This document shows, piece after piece, positions 13,001 through 28,000 of a DNA stretch of 64,000 nt (the first letter of the stretch is position 1; each line of letters starts with the position of its first letter). The translations under genes and the position numbers were made by a program. The stretch lies in NCBI GenBank assembly GCA_030867875.1, contig JAOWCC010001634.1:140574365-140638364 (forward strand), in the 5' to 3' direction. Origin of the DNA: Actinernus sp. WN-2022 (lineage: Eukaryota > Cnidaria > Anthozoa > Actiniaria > Actinernidae). The notes beneath the pieces were generated by a model. The model had not been told where the DNA came from. It searched no databases and saw nothing but the letters and a program-made list of their open reading frames with translations.

Positions 13001-16000
13001 CGTCTCTGGGCAGTGCGAGACTATCAAGGAAACAGGTAAACTCTTACACCAAATTAAAGCCAGATTTACATGACAAGCATTTGGGCGCGGCACTCCTAAA
13101 TATTGGTATGCTTGCCATTTGTTTTCAGCAAGTTATTCCTAATTTTTGCCGTGTACTTGAATTGTTCCGGTACGCGTGCCGAAAAACTCGGGGTTCTGAG
13201 ACCCTTTGAAAAGGTAGTCTTGGCCCGCCTGTTTGGAATGCTGTGTCCAACACGCTTCTCGTGTAAACTGGGCTCAGCGGTTGCCCAGCGGGCTTCAAGT
13301 GGTAAGCTTCCTTGTCAGGTTTGATGAGGAATGAGTAGTACCTTTGTACTGTCTTGTAATCCTACAATAGGGAAACACATTTTACCAAGAAAACCGACAT
13401 TCTCGGTTAAAATTGTATCCAGGATTGTATCCGGTAATCGTGCTTCAATGCCCTCAGACCGTTCACTTCGAGCAACCCGTTTAACACAACGTCAGGACCT
13501 GTATCCATGTAGTAAAAGAAGTATCTTTATAATATAAATTATGGGAGCGTCATAAGAACGCGCTATTTCATTGGCTGCTCAGCGTGCTTGATTTTCTTTC
13601 TTTTCTTTCTCGTAGATCGAATTTTATATTACAAAACAAATAGAAGATGGTTCTCGTATGTCCTATAACAAAAAAGCACTTTCGAGGTCTTGAAAAACTG
13701 CTAAATGCACTCGTGTTCCGCTCGTGCATCCGCAGTTTTTCAAGACCTCGAGTGTGCATTATTTTGTTATAGAACATAGAGAAACATCTTTTATTTGTTA
13801 AAAAATAGATGCCTTTTATAAAAGTAAGCTGCTAGTTATAATAATAGTTTTAATAAAAATAATGATGATTACATCGATGATGACGATAGTAAGACACGGA
13901 GATTGTAACAGCTACGGATCTGTGGATGTACGGATTGTTTGATACTGGTGGTGGGTAGGCACATGAATTTGTCCGCATACGTAGTTGGTCTGTCGATATC
14001 TGAAATAACTTCTAAATAGAAAAGAGCATAAAAGCTAAAAACTGAACACTATCCAATTACCGCAATACACAGGCGAGAAAGATGGCCAGTAAAGTGAAGA
14101 CAGCCCTAGGCTCACCGGAAACATGGTCTGCAGCAGTTATCAGGAACGCGTCCAGCATCTTACGCGGGCTCAAGCCTAAAGATCTCAGGAAATTATCAAT
14201 TGCTGCTATCAAGGAATCACTAAAAACCATAAAGAATATCAAGTTTTCACGCGGCCAGGTGAGAAAGGCTTCCTAAAGTTTTAGTGAAATGCAGCGACTG
14301 CGTAGCCGTGCCTCCCAAATGTATGGCAATCTTGACATTCATCTTATTCATATCTCCTGCCCGCGCGGTAAGAAGTCTGGTAACAATGGTATCAGAGCGA
14401 GGCCAGTTGTCCCTAAGATCGCAAAATTGGAGTCGGTCAGAAATATCCTAGTTTCTGTCGCACCGCACTGTTGTGTTCTTTCATATCTCAAGGAAATTAG
14501 AGTTATTTTCCTCCATTGACTGTAGTTTTTCTCTTCCTGTGACAAGCTGTGACAGCTGGCTTCGCTTTGATGGTTTCACGGTGAACCACGATGAAACGCG
14601 CTCTGATTGGCTAATAGCCACTGATCATCCGACCATGGGAGCCGTGTCTGTAATACGTATTCCATATATGGTGATTACTGGACAAGCAGATAGCGGTCTG
14701 TACCAAGCGAACAGCAGGCCCTGATAAGTGAATAGCGTCTCATTTCCAGACACGAGGCTTTGAAATAATCAAATGTTTTAAGGTGGCTCGCCTGGATTTT
14801 CCTCGGACGCACCTGATACTCCACTGTCAGAGCTCGGTCGGGCTAGCCAATTCACCCATTTACTAGAAATAGAATGATAAACTTTCTAAAAATGTAGGTT
14901 TATTTGACATCGGTGTTACCATAGCAACACAGCGTTGACGTCATGTAATTTACATATCATCAATTTTCTCGAATTTAAAAACGACCTAGTGTCCCTTGTA
15001 GTCTAAATGTAGGCCTTCAAGGCTGCAAAGTTTAAAAACATTGTATGAGAGCGTTTTCGAAAAAAATTGGGTTGAATATTTTCGTTTAAATAATAAACAA
15101 TTCGCCTTACTTCCTGTTTAGTCGTCGAGAAATGTGTTTTCCGGACCGATTCAAGCGATGTTTGTAGCATATTTCATACCTGTGGCATAGGACTACTATT
15201 TCATTCCATTTGCTTTATTCGATTTCGGTTTATGGAATTATAAGTAATGTCATAAATATGCTCATTTTACTCAAAATAGTCGTTGGGTTCGAGTCCCACT
15301 TGGGTCAGAGATTTTTTCTCTTTCCCTCGTAGGGCGTGCATACTTAGCACTACAACTTACCACTTTATATCACATTCTTTACACTTACTAGTGCTACGCG
15401 GCAAAACATGATTCAATATCATAACTACATATACATATATAATCGCCGTGACCCCATATAACGCACCAATACCCACGATTGCTCTCATCTGACTTGATAG
15501 CTCAGTTGGTAGAGCGCCAGACATGTAACCTGGAGGTCGTTGGGTTCGAGTCCCACTTGGGGCAGAGATTTGTTCTCTTTCCCTCGTAGGGCGTGCATAC
15601 TTAGCACTACAGCTTACCACTTTATATCACATTCTTTACACTTACTAGTGCTACGCGGAAAAACATGATTCAATATCATAACTACATATACTCAAAATAG
15701 TAACGTATTTGCTACGGAAACTGTAATTCGAAAATTAGTCGATAATTTTTTTTTTTATCTTTTCACCTGAAATTCAACATGTACTACCCAGTCCCTGTCA
15801 ATTTCAAGAGCATTGAATCATTTAAGCGCGCGGAATAAAAACAAAAGCATGGGGAACGTACGTTTACATTCATCCACGCAAGCTTCATTGCTGTATCATT
15901 TTGTTGATAGCTTGTGTCTTGATTTTATGAGTATCAGAGAGGATTTCATCAACAAATTACATACAATTAATAATAGTTTTAAATTGTTTGATAGAAAGTC

Positions 16001-19000
16001 TTTATTTCTGTACTTACTATCCATGAATGATGAGTTTATCATGAAGATATCTGCTAAATAGTTTCCCGATCGCTTGATTCTTTTGTTCTGCATATTAATT
16101 TACGCTTCGATTCACACCGAACAAAAGGTTCAAGCGATCGGGACGATTATATGAGAACCAGCCTTTAGTTCGTTAGTTGACACTTAGTTATTGTAAAAAT
16201 CCAATGTACTATTGTTGTATAAGGATTAATACAATTATTATTATTATTATTTAAACAGGCTAGGGAGTTGGCAAAGAAGATGAGAGAATCCCTTGGAAAT
16301 GTAAGTTGGAGGAGGTATCGTCATCTTGCAGGAATGCAATCACGTGGTTGTACTGGATAGCAAACAATCTGACTCCATTTTTTTAAAGGAACTTGTACGA
16401 GATGGTAGTGGTATTAACAAAACCTGTTTGTAAATGCTATGTTCCACCTCCAATAGACCTTTACCGCATGCGATCGAATAATGGCACCAAATCGGGATTG
16501 GGGTAGACGAAAATACAGTAAATGTATGAAAATATCTACTCCAATTTCAATTTATTTGGTGCCATTGTTCGTGGGAATTGGAACGGAATGCGGGAAAAGT
16601 CTATTGAATGCCGTCAATTTTTTCAAAACTGCATTTTTGAAGTTTGTTTGCCATCCAGTAAAGCCTTGTTATCACGTTGTAATGGGTGGTCGAGAATGGA
16701 ATGTGTGGCTGTGGTAAGCAGTCGTTAGTGTGACTAGCGTAGATATAACCCTAAGGACAGCTGCGAACGAGACTACCAGCTTAGGATCACACCAAAAAGA
16801 ATAACTGAAATCCCGTGCATGATGTGTACTTGTGTTCTATCAACAGCCGTCATCGTGGAATGAGAGCACAGTAGAAGACATGGGTCCCCTCGTCGGTGGC
16901 CTTCCCATTTCAGACCTCCAGAAGATGTCCAGCAAGGCCGTCAAATCCGCCTTCAAAGCCTTAAAGGGAGATGACTTGATTCCGCCGTCCAAGAAAAGAG
17001 CTATAATGAAAAAGGTATCAAAATTCTGTTTAAAGGACCTGTTGTGCTGACCAAACGAATGCGAATAAGACGGTAAAGTTATAAATAGCGCGCGTAGTCT
17101 AGAGTGGTGATTCCACTCTGAATCACCACTCCTCTCTACCAATCAGCGTCTGATTTCGCAAACGCACTTGTGCGATTCAGTTGTGACTATGCGATTCTAT
17201 GGATCACTTATATAACGTTCATAAAGCTCGCGCGTATAATGGAAGTGGCTAAATTATTTCGGTTACTTGATTCTAAACATCGCCGCATTGAGTAAGAACA
17301 CGACAGATTTCGCTGTAATGAATTTCTTGGGAGAAATCTCTCGTGTTCTCCGAAAAACAGCCCAGTGAAAAGAGTTTCCTCAAATCCCTCTGTCGAAAAG
17401 CGAGGGAAGACTGGGAACCTTTGCCCAGCACCCAGGATTTTACATCCAAATTTCTGGATGTGAACATGATGGTTTACTGCTGTGTGATAAACTGGGTTTT
17501 TCCTGAGGGATTTTAACGACGAAAAGTCAACATACACGTGTAACATGGAGCGCTGAATGATTTTTAACGCAATCTTCGTTGCGGCAACAAGTTGTTGAAT
17601 TACCTTCAAAAACATGCAACATTGTTGCCGAAAAATCGTCGCGATCACCTTTAAGCAACATGGCCGTCGATTCGGCGGTTACAAATGGTATGCTTACGTC
17701 AATGTTGCGCATGCTCAGCAGTAAAGTATGTAGGGTAGTTCTCAATCTCGTCCCCAGACCCCATTTGTTTCTTACTGCGCATGCTCAACGGAAAAGATTG
17801 GTGACTCTGCGCATGCTCATCATTACGTCACCCTTCCAGTGAGATCGAACCCGACCAGGAGGGTCTCAATGGAGTTAACCGTTCCCAGGGTCTTCCACGC
17901 ATCCAACATGGCGGCTGGCAGCAAACCCTGGAAAAAGCTGAACTGTCACGTATTCTGTTTGGCTCTTCGGTTATCCTAGCAATGCTATTTAATTGGCCCA
18001 ACGGACTAAGATCGCAGAGATGAACTTGTATGTAGTTTAATTTTACTCAAATTTCTCAATAAAACTATTTCAACTGATAATCTTAAACCGCTGTGTGGGT
18101 AGAGCAATAGAATGAAGTGTATTACTGGGTAGTTTTTCTGGTAAGTTTCATCAGTGGAAATCCAGGAGAAGCCGTTAAACCTGAACATGTGATATCTGTT
18201 CAGTCGCTTCGCTTCAACACTAACAGAATATTAACTGGATTTTAGAATTCTCTTTCAGTTCAGATACATCCTGGCAGTATTATGATACCATTCCACTGTT
18301 CCTTTATCCAAATAGAATCCGTTTCGAGCCGTTTGTGTAGACATGTTTTCACTGCATCAGTTCTGCATCGTACGCCGCATGGAAATAACGGTTATCGCAT
18401 CTCGATCACTCCGGATTGGGATACCTGTGGTTTGACACGTCATGAAATATTCCTATATTTATCTTGGCCGCCATCTTTCGAAAATATTTTTTTCATTTTC
18501 AAGCTGTTACGACTTACATAAAGTATCTATACATATACATTTGTTTTCAAATATAAATATACTTCACTTGCAAAACCATATTCAGTCCCTGTAAACCATT
18601 TCGTATTATAACTAACGTTATTATCCTTATATGTGTAATTCAATAAACTTGAAAACGGATATTTTAAATTCCTATTTTCCTAAGATGAGGGCCGAAGGCG
18701 ACCTAAAGCTGGTGGAAGTTGGATCTTTCTTAAAGACCTTCAGTCTCAAAGACCTGGAAAACATGACATCGAGAGGGACCTGGGGCTGAGTAATGCAACC
18801 AACAGCACGGGCGATGCGGATAGAGCAGCGTTACCATGGAAACTGTCACAAGCAAGAAAGGTGTTGAGAAAGATCAAAGACAAGTGGGGTAACCCAGCAG
18901 ACAGTGCATCTGACTGGACACTTGAAAACATTGCGTGAGTACGGTGGAGTGACAGCGGTTATAAACATCTGAGCTGTGCCACAAAAAATAGACCAGTATA

Positions 19001-22000
19001 GAATTCTGAGTCTGGTTACTTTTAATTTGCCCAGTGACGTGTGAAAAGTTATGAAGGATCTAATTACAAGACAAGGTTGTTAAACTGCGGACCAACATGA
19101 ATCTTGCTACGTAGTGGACGCATTCGGTCTAACACTGAAACCGCATAGATTGCTTTCGCATTAAAATATGTTTAGTGTTACTCAAAAATTGTAGCTTGCA
19201 TTAATGGCCACTTTATCGGAGTTAATTAGTGAAACATCGTAAATTTAATTTGCAAGTAATTGCTTAAATTTCATTCAGTCAGCGGTAATACACGCTCAGC
19301 TTCAATATTGCCAGCAACGACGATCTTATTCCATGTACTACTCTATGAAAGTGTTGCGTGCACTGTTGCAGGACATGTCACAGCATGCGTCAAGCCTAGT
19401 TCAAAGCAGTATTCCAATTCGTAGTCCTTGACGCCATTTTGAAAGGTAAGCAAGCCTTTGGTGGCATCGGGGCTGAGTTGAGCTTAGTTAGAGCTTGTAT
19501 GATAATCAAATTCTATCATATTCATAGAGAGAGGGTGTATCAGTGCAGGGTCAACTCCAGCATCCATGCGAGGCTAAGGCTTGGTTACATTTCAATAACT
19601 TCGAATTGGACTAGAGCAGATGACAGACTACCGCATGACCGTAGCCTTACCGTAACCGTGCTGTAACCATGCTGTACCGTAACTCTCTAATTTAATTGGA
19701 TCAGCAGGGGGGAGGGGTATCTTCCTATATTCGGCTGGTAGGGGTGATCGTCGTATTTTTGAGGGTTTGAAATCGGCGATCCGGTATTTTTTAGGGTATG
19801 TTTCGATGTTTTCCGACGGTCACCACTACAATTTTTACCTTGAAGAACCCCCCCCCCCCCCCCCACCCCCCCCCCCCCGGGCATGCCGTACGGTAACCGT
19901 GCCGTAGTCATTGCTGTAGTTTGTCCCACTCGAAATCTGCTCTATTGCCGTAGTGGTGTACGCAATGTTGCAGCGTGTGTCTAAGGCATTAAATGATTCG
20001 CTTCATCATTCATCAAAATAATTTAATGCCGTGAAATGTTGATAGCTGGCACCAAATCCTGAACTGTCTTATCGTTGCTGTAGTCATCTCAAGGGTCTGG
20101 CCATAGGCATTTGGAAGGAGCTGGTCGGCAATATGTCTGATTACGACTTTCCAGACATCGTTGAAGAGTTTGCAGGACAGAAAGGCTTTACTACAGGACA
20201 GGTAAGAGAACTACTGTACCGTAACTCTGTAATTTGATTGGATCGGAGATACAAAAACAATAGTGGGAAACAATTTCAGTGTCACCGGACGGCATGCCGT
20301 ACAGTAACCGTGGTGGAGTAATACGGGCAACAATTTTTTGCAACTTGTCTCGCAACAATGTTGCGTTGCGAGTTGAAGCGCGATGTTGCACGTATTACCA
20401 CCCACTCGAGCAACTTGCCACGCAACAAATGTCCATGTTACAAGTTGTAGCAACATGTTGCAGAAAGTAGAAGTGACTTCTACGTTTCGCAACAAATTTT
20501 AGTTTTGTTGCTCGTATTACCACTAACGCTGCAACTAGTCGCGCAACAAATCTAGAAAGAACGCTCGTGATTGGCTGGTTCGTTATGCTTTACCGCAACT
20601 TGTAACATGGACATTTGTTGCGTGGCAAGTTGTTCGAGTGGGCGGTAATACGTACAACATCGCGCTTCAACTCGCAACGCAACATTGTTGCGAGACAAGT
20701 TGCACGAAATTGTTGCCCATATTACTCCACCTTAAGTCATCCGCTCTATACCAAGGATATATACAATTATAGCAGTAGATCTCTTAAGGAATGTAATGCT
20801 TCCAAAATGGTGTTAATTTATAATACAGTATCTGTTACCAGACGCTTAATACTAGTTACGGTACGGTTACGGTAAGGCTAGAACAAATTTCGTATGAGTG
20901 CATGGGACAAACTACGGCATGCCGTAACCGTGCTGTACTGTTTTTCTGTGATTTGATTGGATCAGCAGGACAAAAACAATGGGAAACCATTTTAACGTCA
21001 CGGCATGCCGTACGGTAACCGTGCTATAGTCAGTGCTGTAGTTTGTCCCGCTCATACGAAACCTGGCGAATCAACCAATCACAATTCTCATAGCTATAGC
21101 CCAAGGGGAGAGGGGGGAAGGTGGAATTCGCACCGCAATCCAAAATGGAATCGCTTACGTTTCCCGGCGAAGAGGTAGACAAAGAAAACAGCTCATTTTG
21201 CGTCGCCGAAAATATAAATAGGAAGTTGACGGATGCAGAGAAGGTTGAACCGTTTGTTCATGTATTAACCACGTTGTTCTGCGTCTCTTTTTATCGTTTT
21301 CTTCTTCAATTCATGTTCTAAAAAACATTAAAATACACATCGCTTTCCTACAGCGATCCGCGGCCATGTTGCCATATGCACTTCATAATCTATGATTATT
21401 ACTATGATTATTTTATTGAGGAGTTCCCGCTGAAAATTGTAACTAAAAAGCGGCGGGCTTAAGTATATCGCATTGCAAGTTGCAAAGAACGTTGCGTACG
21501 TCTAACACCCCACAGCAACTTTAAATGATTTTCGATCGTCAACATTGCGTTGCAAGTTGCAAGAAAAATTGCCTCGTATAATTAACAGGACCTGTAGTTC
21601 TGGCCGGTGGTCGATAAACATCCCCAAATAAATCGATCTTTTTTAAAGGGACACATCCAGCCAAAGTGCTTCAATCTCGCCGTCCTCGAGATCTGTCCGA
21701 CGTTTAACTTGCAGGTCTTCGTTTACAAAAGCCAGCACACCACCACCTCCTTTTGAGTTTCTGTATTTGCGAAAAAGTCGATAGCCCGGGACAGTAAATA
21801 AACAATCCGGCACAGAGGGCTTAAGAAATGTCTCAGTGATAAATAAAATATCCACCTGTCTCTTGTTAAAACCACTGAAAAGTAGTTTTATCTGGTTCAA
21901 ATTAAGTAGTTAATATTCCATTGACCAAATCGGATACCTTTATCGCTCAAGTTCAGCTTGAATTCCTCAAGTGCCCCTCAACCCCAAATGTTTTATTTTA

Positions 22001-25000
22001 TTTTCGAAAAGAGAAGAGAATTTTGAGTAATTCTGCGTTCATCCTTGCCGGATTTTTTATGAGCGATTGTAAACGCGATCTGATGGCAAAGCGCCGCCAT
22101 TAGAATTGTGACGTAAGTGAAGGATTTTACTTACTTCTCTTTGTTAATTTTGACGACTGAAACAGACGTTTTTCCTTCACTTAAGTTAAAGACTCGTTAT
22201 AATAATTAGGACGTGCGCCACTATACACGGGATTTTGTCATCTTTAAACGCTCATAAAAAAATCAAGGATTAATGCGAATTCAAATTTTGTTTTCGCAGA
22301 AATGCTCAAGATTACTTCTTCTTTTCGAAAATAAAATAAAACAATTTGGGGTTGAGGGGCACTTTCAGGCAGGCTGCAGGAGGGTTTACACTCATCCGAA
22401 TCAGAATCAGAATGACTCGAAATATTTGGCGATTATTCTCTGTTGGGTCATCTTTGTGACCTTTTTTGCAAGCCCAAAGTAAAACATTTATCTATCATTG
22501 CAAAAACTGAAGGATATAAGGATATTAATACTGACACGTGTCGTTTTCATTAGAGGAGGATAATAGTCAAGGCATACAAGAAGAAGCTGTTGCTTGAGAA
22601 ACCAGAGAACTTCTCGTCCATGACCGAAGAGAGCGTAGCATCCCTTGGTAACTTTACGATGGAGCTCGATAAAGAGGACCTAGAAAATCTGCCGTCTGAT
22701 GGCGGTGCCGAGGCTGTGAGGCAAATAGGAGGAGCTGATGTGACAAAACAACCACGAGAACTTATCAAGAGAAGAGTGCTAACTGCTCTGAAGTTACTGG
22801 TGAGTCTTCCTTCGTTTTACAGAGATCAGACCTTACTGAATACTTCTCCCGCGCCTCACTCTTTAGCTCAGTTGGTAGAGCACGATCTGATCGTGAGTTC
22901 CGTCTTGAGTGCGGGAAGGTCTCTGGTTCGAAACCCTGCAGCCCAAAATGAATATGGCAGTCGTAATCTGAAATAGTAGATTAGCGTTTTACTTGCATCA
23001 ATTACTAAAATAGCACAATTTTTATAACTCACCTTTCTAAATCGCCTCGTTTCTGTATACTGAAAAGGTAAATATATTCAAATGCGCTTCACATGCAAGG
23101 GAGGTCTTGTGATAGAGACTGATATTGCGGCGCATTGTGTTGCCGTGCAGTTTACAATCATGAGTGTTTGTTACAGCTACCTCCAGAATATCAGGCTGTT
23201 GTGCCGAGAGACAATCAACTACTCTTTCACGAAATAGCACAAGTTCTTTTACGTCCCCCGCATAGTGATTAGAAGAGGAAGGAGACAAGGCCAATAGATT
23301 ATACGTCCCTGCCCAAGGACGCAACTGCATCAACTGCTAAAGTAGCGCAATTTCTATAACTCACTTTACCCGGTCGCCTCGTTTCTGTGTAGCGCGGGAA
23401 ATATTCAGTAAGGTGTATTCTAACAATCGCAGTAAAGCTCGAGTACTACGGCCAACAATTTCTTGCAACTAGCTTGTCTCGCGACAATGTTGCGTTGCGA
23501 GTTGAAGCGCGATTTGCACGTATTACCACCCACTCGAGCAACTTGCCACGTGACTAACTTTCGTGTTGAAAGTTGTCGTAAGCATGAATCCGGCGCTGTG
23601 ATTGGCTAAAGGCTTGTATGAATTGTTTGTTGAAACAAGATGGCGGCCGTTGTTGCAGGTGGTAATACGAGCAACAAAACCAAAATTTGTTGCAAAAAAG
23701 TAGAAGTCACTTCGACTTTCTGCAACATCAGATCAGTGTTGCTGCAACATGGAAATTTGTTGCGTGGCTAGTTGCTCGAGTGGGTGGTAATACATGCAAC
23801 TTCGCGCTTCAACTCGCAACGCAACATTACATACATACATACATACATATAACTTTATTTCCGTACGCTAGCCACTACAACAGTAAGCTGGTTTCCACGT
23901 GGGGCGTAACAATAAATATATGTACAGATTAAAAACATATATTGATAAAAATCAGTAAAAAATCTGCTATCAGCATAACTCAGTAACAGGAACAGACACT
24001 CCTCTTGAATTGCCGTAAAGATTTGGCTCTTTTAGCCTCATCTGGCAGGTTATTCCAAAGCATAGCACCACTGTATTTGAAGCTTCGCTTGAGGAAATTT
24101 GTACGCGGTCTTGGAAGTGCTAGATCAGTTTCAGAGTTTCTTAGCTGATAGCGCTTATCGCAGTCACTTGTTTTAATAAAAGAGTTTCTCAAATATGGTG
24201 CGGATTGTTCATTTAAGATTTTATAGATTAAAATAGATTTCATTTGATTACGTCTGGCTTGGAGCGTTTTCCATTCTAATTTAGCAAGTATATCAACGGA
24301 TCTTGTGTCGTAATTCGTGCCTGTAATTACCCTAGCGGCTCGAGATTGAACTCTTTGCAATTTGTCTTTTAGCGTCTTGCCGCAAGTATCCCATAGTGGG
24401 CAACAATAGTCGAAGTAAGGTTGTACAAGTGATTTGTAAATTACTTCGAGTGAATCGGTGGGGACAAATGGCTTAATACGCTTTATGGCACCTATACCAG
24501 CACTTGCCTTTTTACATATCTTATTTATTTGATTTTCAAAACTAAGTTTTTCATCGATTTCAATCCCTAGGCAGGTATGTGAGTCTACTCGCAATACCTT
24601 GTTATTGTCTATGGAGATATTGTTTGGCTGGCTTTTGGTTTTATTATTTAAGTTATAGGTCGATCCAATTATCATTAGTTTGGTTTTGGAGGGGTGATAC
24701 TGGAGCTTATTCACTACAAGCCAGTCACATATGTTATCCAAGTCAGAATTAATATTCGATGTAAGTTTGTCCATATCAGGGGCTGATGCAAAAATCTGGG
24801 TATCATCTGCATATATACATGGGGTAGTAAAATTAAGGCAATTTGATAAATCATTGATATAAAGTAGAAATAACAAGGGTCCTAGGATCGAGCCTTGTGG
24901 GACACCACAAATTATCTCTTTCGTGGAGGATAAATGACCATTTACTAAACATTGCTGTTGTCTATTAGTTAAATAGGAATCGAACCATTTTTGGCCAAGG

Positions 25001-28000
25001 CCCGAAACACCATAAAACTCCAATTTGTCAAGTAAAATGGAATGGTTAATTGAATCAAATGCTTTTCGAATATCAATAAATACTACTCCCGTTAATAAAC
25101 CATTATCCATACTTTCGTACAGTGTATCGCACATTTGGATCAGAGCTGTGACTGTTGAATGAAGTGGACGAAACCCAGATTGGAATTTAGAAAGCATGGA
25201 GTTATCAAGTAGATAGCCGTATAGCTGTCTGAAAACTTCTTTTTCAAACACTTTACTGATTATTGGTAAGATAGATATAGGGCGATAATTTCCAGTTTGA
25301 CGCCGGTCGTCAGCTTTGAATATTGGATTCACGCGTGCTCTTTTCCATTCTTCAACAAAAAACCCAGTAGAGAGTGATAGATTAAATATAAACGTTAACG
25401 ATGGTGCTATTGTTTCCGCGGCAATCTTGAGTACGTTGGCCGGAATGTTATCAAGGCCAGTACTTTTGGAAGTATTCAGCTGTTTCAACGTAAGCAAAAC
25501 ATTATCCACTGGTATTTCAGAAAACTTAAATGGTGCGTCGATATCCGGCTTGTTGCCAAGATAAGTGTTTATGTTGTTTGTTGACTGAGTGGTTAATTCG
25601 GCAGCCAAATTTGGGCCAATGTTTATGAAAAAGTCATTAAAGGCCTCAGAAATATCTTTGGCATCAGTGATAATATTATCGTTGATTTGAAGTTCATTTA
25701 TGCGGCTGCTTTTATTTTGCTTTCCAAGAAGAGAGTTAATCAATTTCCATGTCTTTTTAGGGTCTGTTTGCGAACAATTATCTATTTTAGTACGATAATA
25801 ATCAGACTTTGCTTTTCGCAATTCAACATTGACTCTATTCCTGGCTGTTTTGTCATACATTGTTGTATGACAAGTTGCAAGAAATTGTTGCCCGTATACT
25901 TTCACCTAGAACTGACGGAAAGTACTCAAGAATCGAACTCTGCCTCATCTCTCCTTACCAGATAGAAATGACATCAGAAACGACGTCATAGTGACGTCAC
26001 AGTCAAAGTATTCGTTAGTCAAAAGTAAGCGAAATGGATATAATTAACAAATAGATGCAATTTTGCCGTCCGTCTGTCCTCTTATAGATGCACAGATGAC
26101 GTCACAACGTGACGAGTGCAAAGAAGTGTGTCACGAGACGCAGTCGAATGGCGTGACTGTTGTTCTGTCACGTTTTGCATCGCCTGTGCAGGAGGACAGA
26201 CGCTGTCGACCAATCAGAGCGCGCGTTCAAATCGTGCAAGAGCGCTTAGAGCGCGATTACATTTTTTCTTTATTAGCATACATCAAACTTCAAGCGACGT
26301 ACATACAAACAAACAGAGTCCATACATCGAAAGAGATTGACACACTTGATAATCACCGAAAATTTGAGAGTGATATAATAAAAATATTTTGAGGAATGAA
26401 CGTTTGAAAATCTCAAAATTTACAAAGAATGTACCGCTGTCAGCAACTCTTGCCATTTTACAGTTTTGCAAAGTCAATTTCTCCGTAAATATTCAACATA
26501 TCAAACTCAAATTTTCGGTGATTACCAAGTTTAAAATTCTCTTTCAACTGATGTAGTCCGTTTGTTTGTAGCTTGAAGTTTAATTTATGCTAATGAGGCA
26601 AACATGTAAACAATGACGTCTGCAAGGATTGGCCTATAACAAGAACGCGCGTGCAAAATTGAACGTGACGTCACCACTTTCCCAAAGAGCATTAAATGAG
26701 TAATTCTACTTAGTTTGATAGTGTTTTGTTGTATTGAAATCGTTTTAATATTCAGGGAAAGGCTCGAGGGCTCGTCCGTAGTGTTACTCCTGGCGAGTTA
26801 ACATCAGATGAGCTGCTCGATCTCGGTAACCTGATAGTAGGGTTCACTACAGCAGAGATTGACCAACTCGACAGTGATTCATTTAAAGCTGCCGTGCATT
26901 CTGTTGGACAAACAGAAGGGTTCGACAAAAACCAATTGAGGAAACTTGCCGAGAAGGCTAAGGAAGCATACAAGTAAGCGATCGATAGAGCGGATGTCGT
27001 ATGAGAGGGAAAATTACGGTGATGATTTACAGCACTGTTACCATACGGCATGCCGTGACATTGAACTGGTTTCCCATTTTTTTCGTCCTTCTGATCCAAT
27101 TAAATTACAGAGATATACTACGGCAAAGTTACAGTACGATTACGGTCCAGCTACAGTCTTAAAGGTGCTCCACTGAAAAACAATGTTTGCTCTCCAATGT
27201 TTGTTATGGATACCTAAATATAATGCTGCATTTGTTTCCTGTAAATTGTACACAAGATTTTAATTATTAGAATTATGGATCCATAAGGCTCATTTGAATT
27301 TTCCAGGTGCCGCCACGTGGATCGTATGACGTCACACAGTTTGTTACACAACTAAAGAGCTATTGTTTTCTGACAATAGAGACAATCATGTGACGCCAAA
27401 AGAAACAACGGCGCCCGGGAAATTCAAATGAGTTTTGTGGATACGAAAATCGGTCCAAAACTGACATGAAGTGTTCAATTTACAGGAAACCAACACAGCA
27501 ATAAATTTAGATACCCGTAACAAATATTAGAGAACAAACATTGTTTTTCAGTGGAGTTCCCGTGACATACATACATACATAAACTTTATTTACCCTCGAA
27601 TTTTAGAGTGGCTTTGCCGACAAGCTAATGGCTTCGTACATGTGTTTCTTTTCCACTCATATGAAAACCTCTCAAAGCTGTTTGGCAGTAGACTATTCAT
27701 GGCAATCACAACTTTTATTTTGATAAATAATTTTGTATTCTGATAACTCTAGGGGAGCTGGTTCAGCTGTCGATGCACCCTCTTTATTATCAGACACCGA
27801 TGTCTCTGATCTCGGCATCATCATGGCTGGCTTTACCAAGGAGGACTTTCAGAAAATGACCAAAGTACGTTAATGATACGTTAACGGATAACTTATCAAG
27901 TCGTCCAACCTTTTTTAGCCGGCACTAAACGTTCGAACATGATTGTTCATTATTGGCCAATACTGTTGGTTCCAACAATGTTAGACTGCAAGGGCGCGTT

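Noticed and set aside
17208..17745. Overlapping minus-strand ORFs of 64-146 codons
   Set aside because: No domain, no splice context and unstable frames; the region resembles diverged repeat sequence.
21121..21321. Plus-strand ORF starting near an ATG with a Glu/Asp-rich beginning
   Set aside because: Sixty-six codons without a partner exon, between MITE copies; it could be a leftover of a transposase first exon but nothing confirms that.
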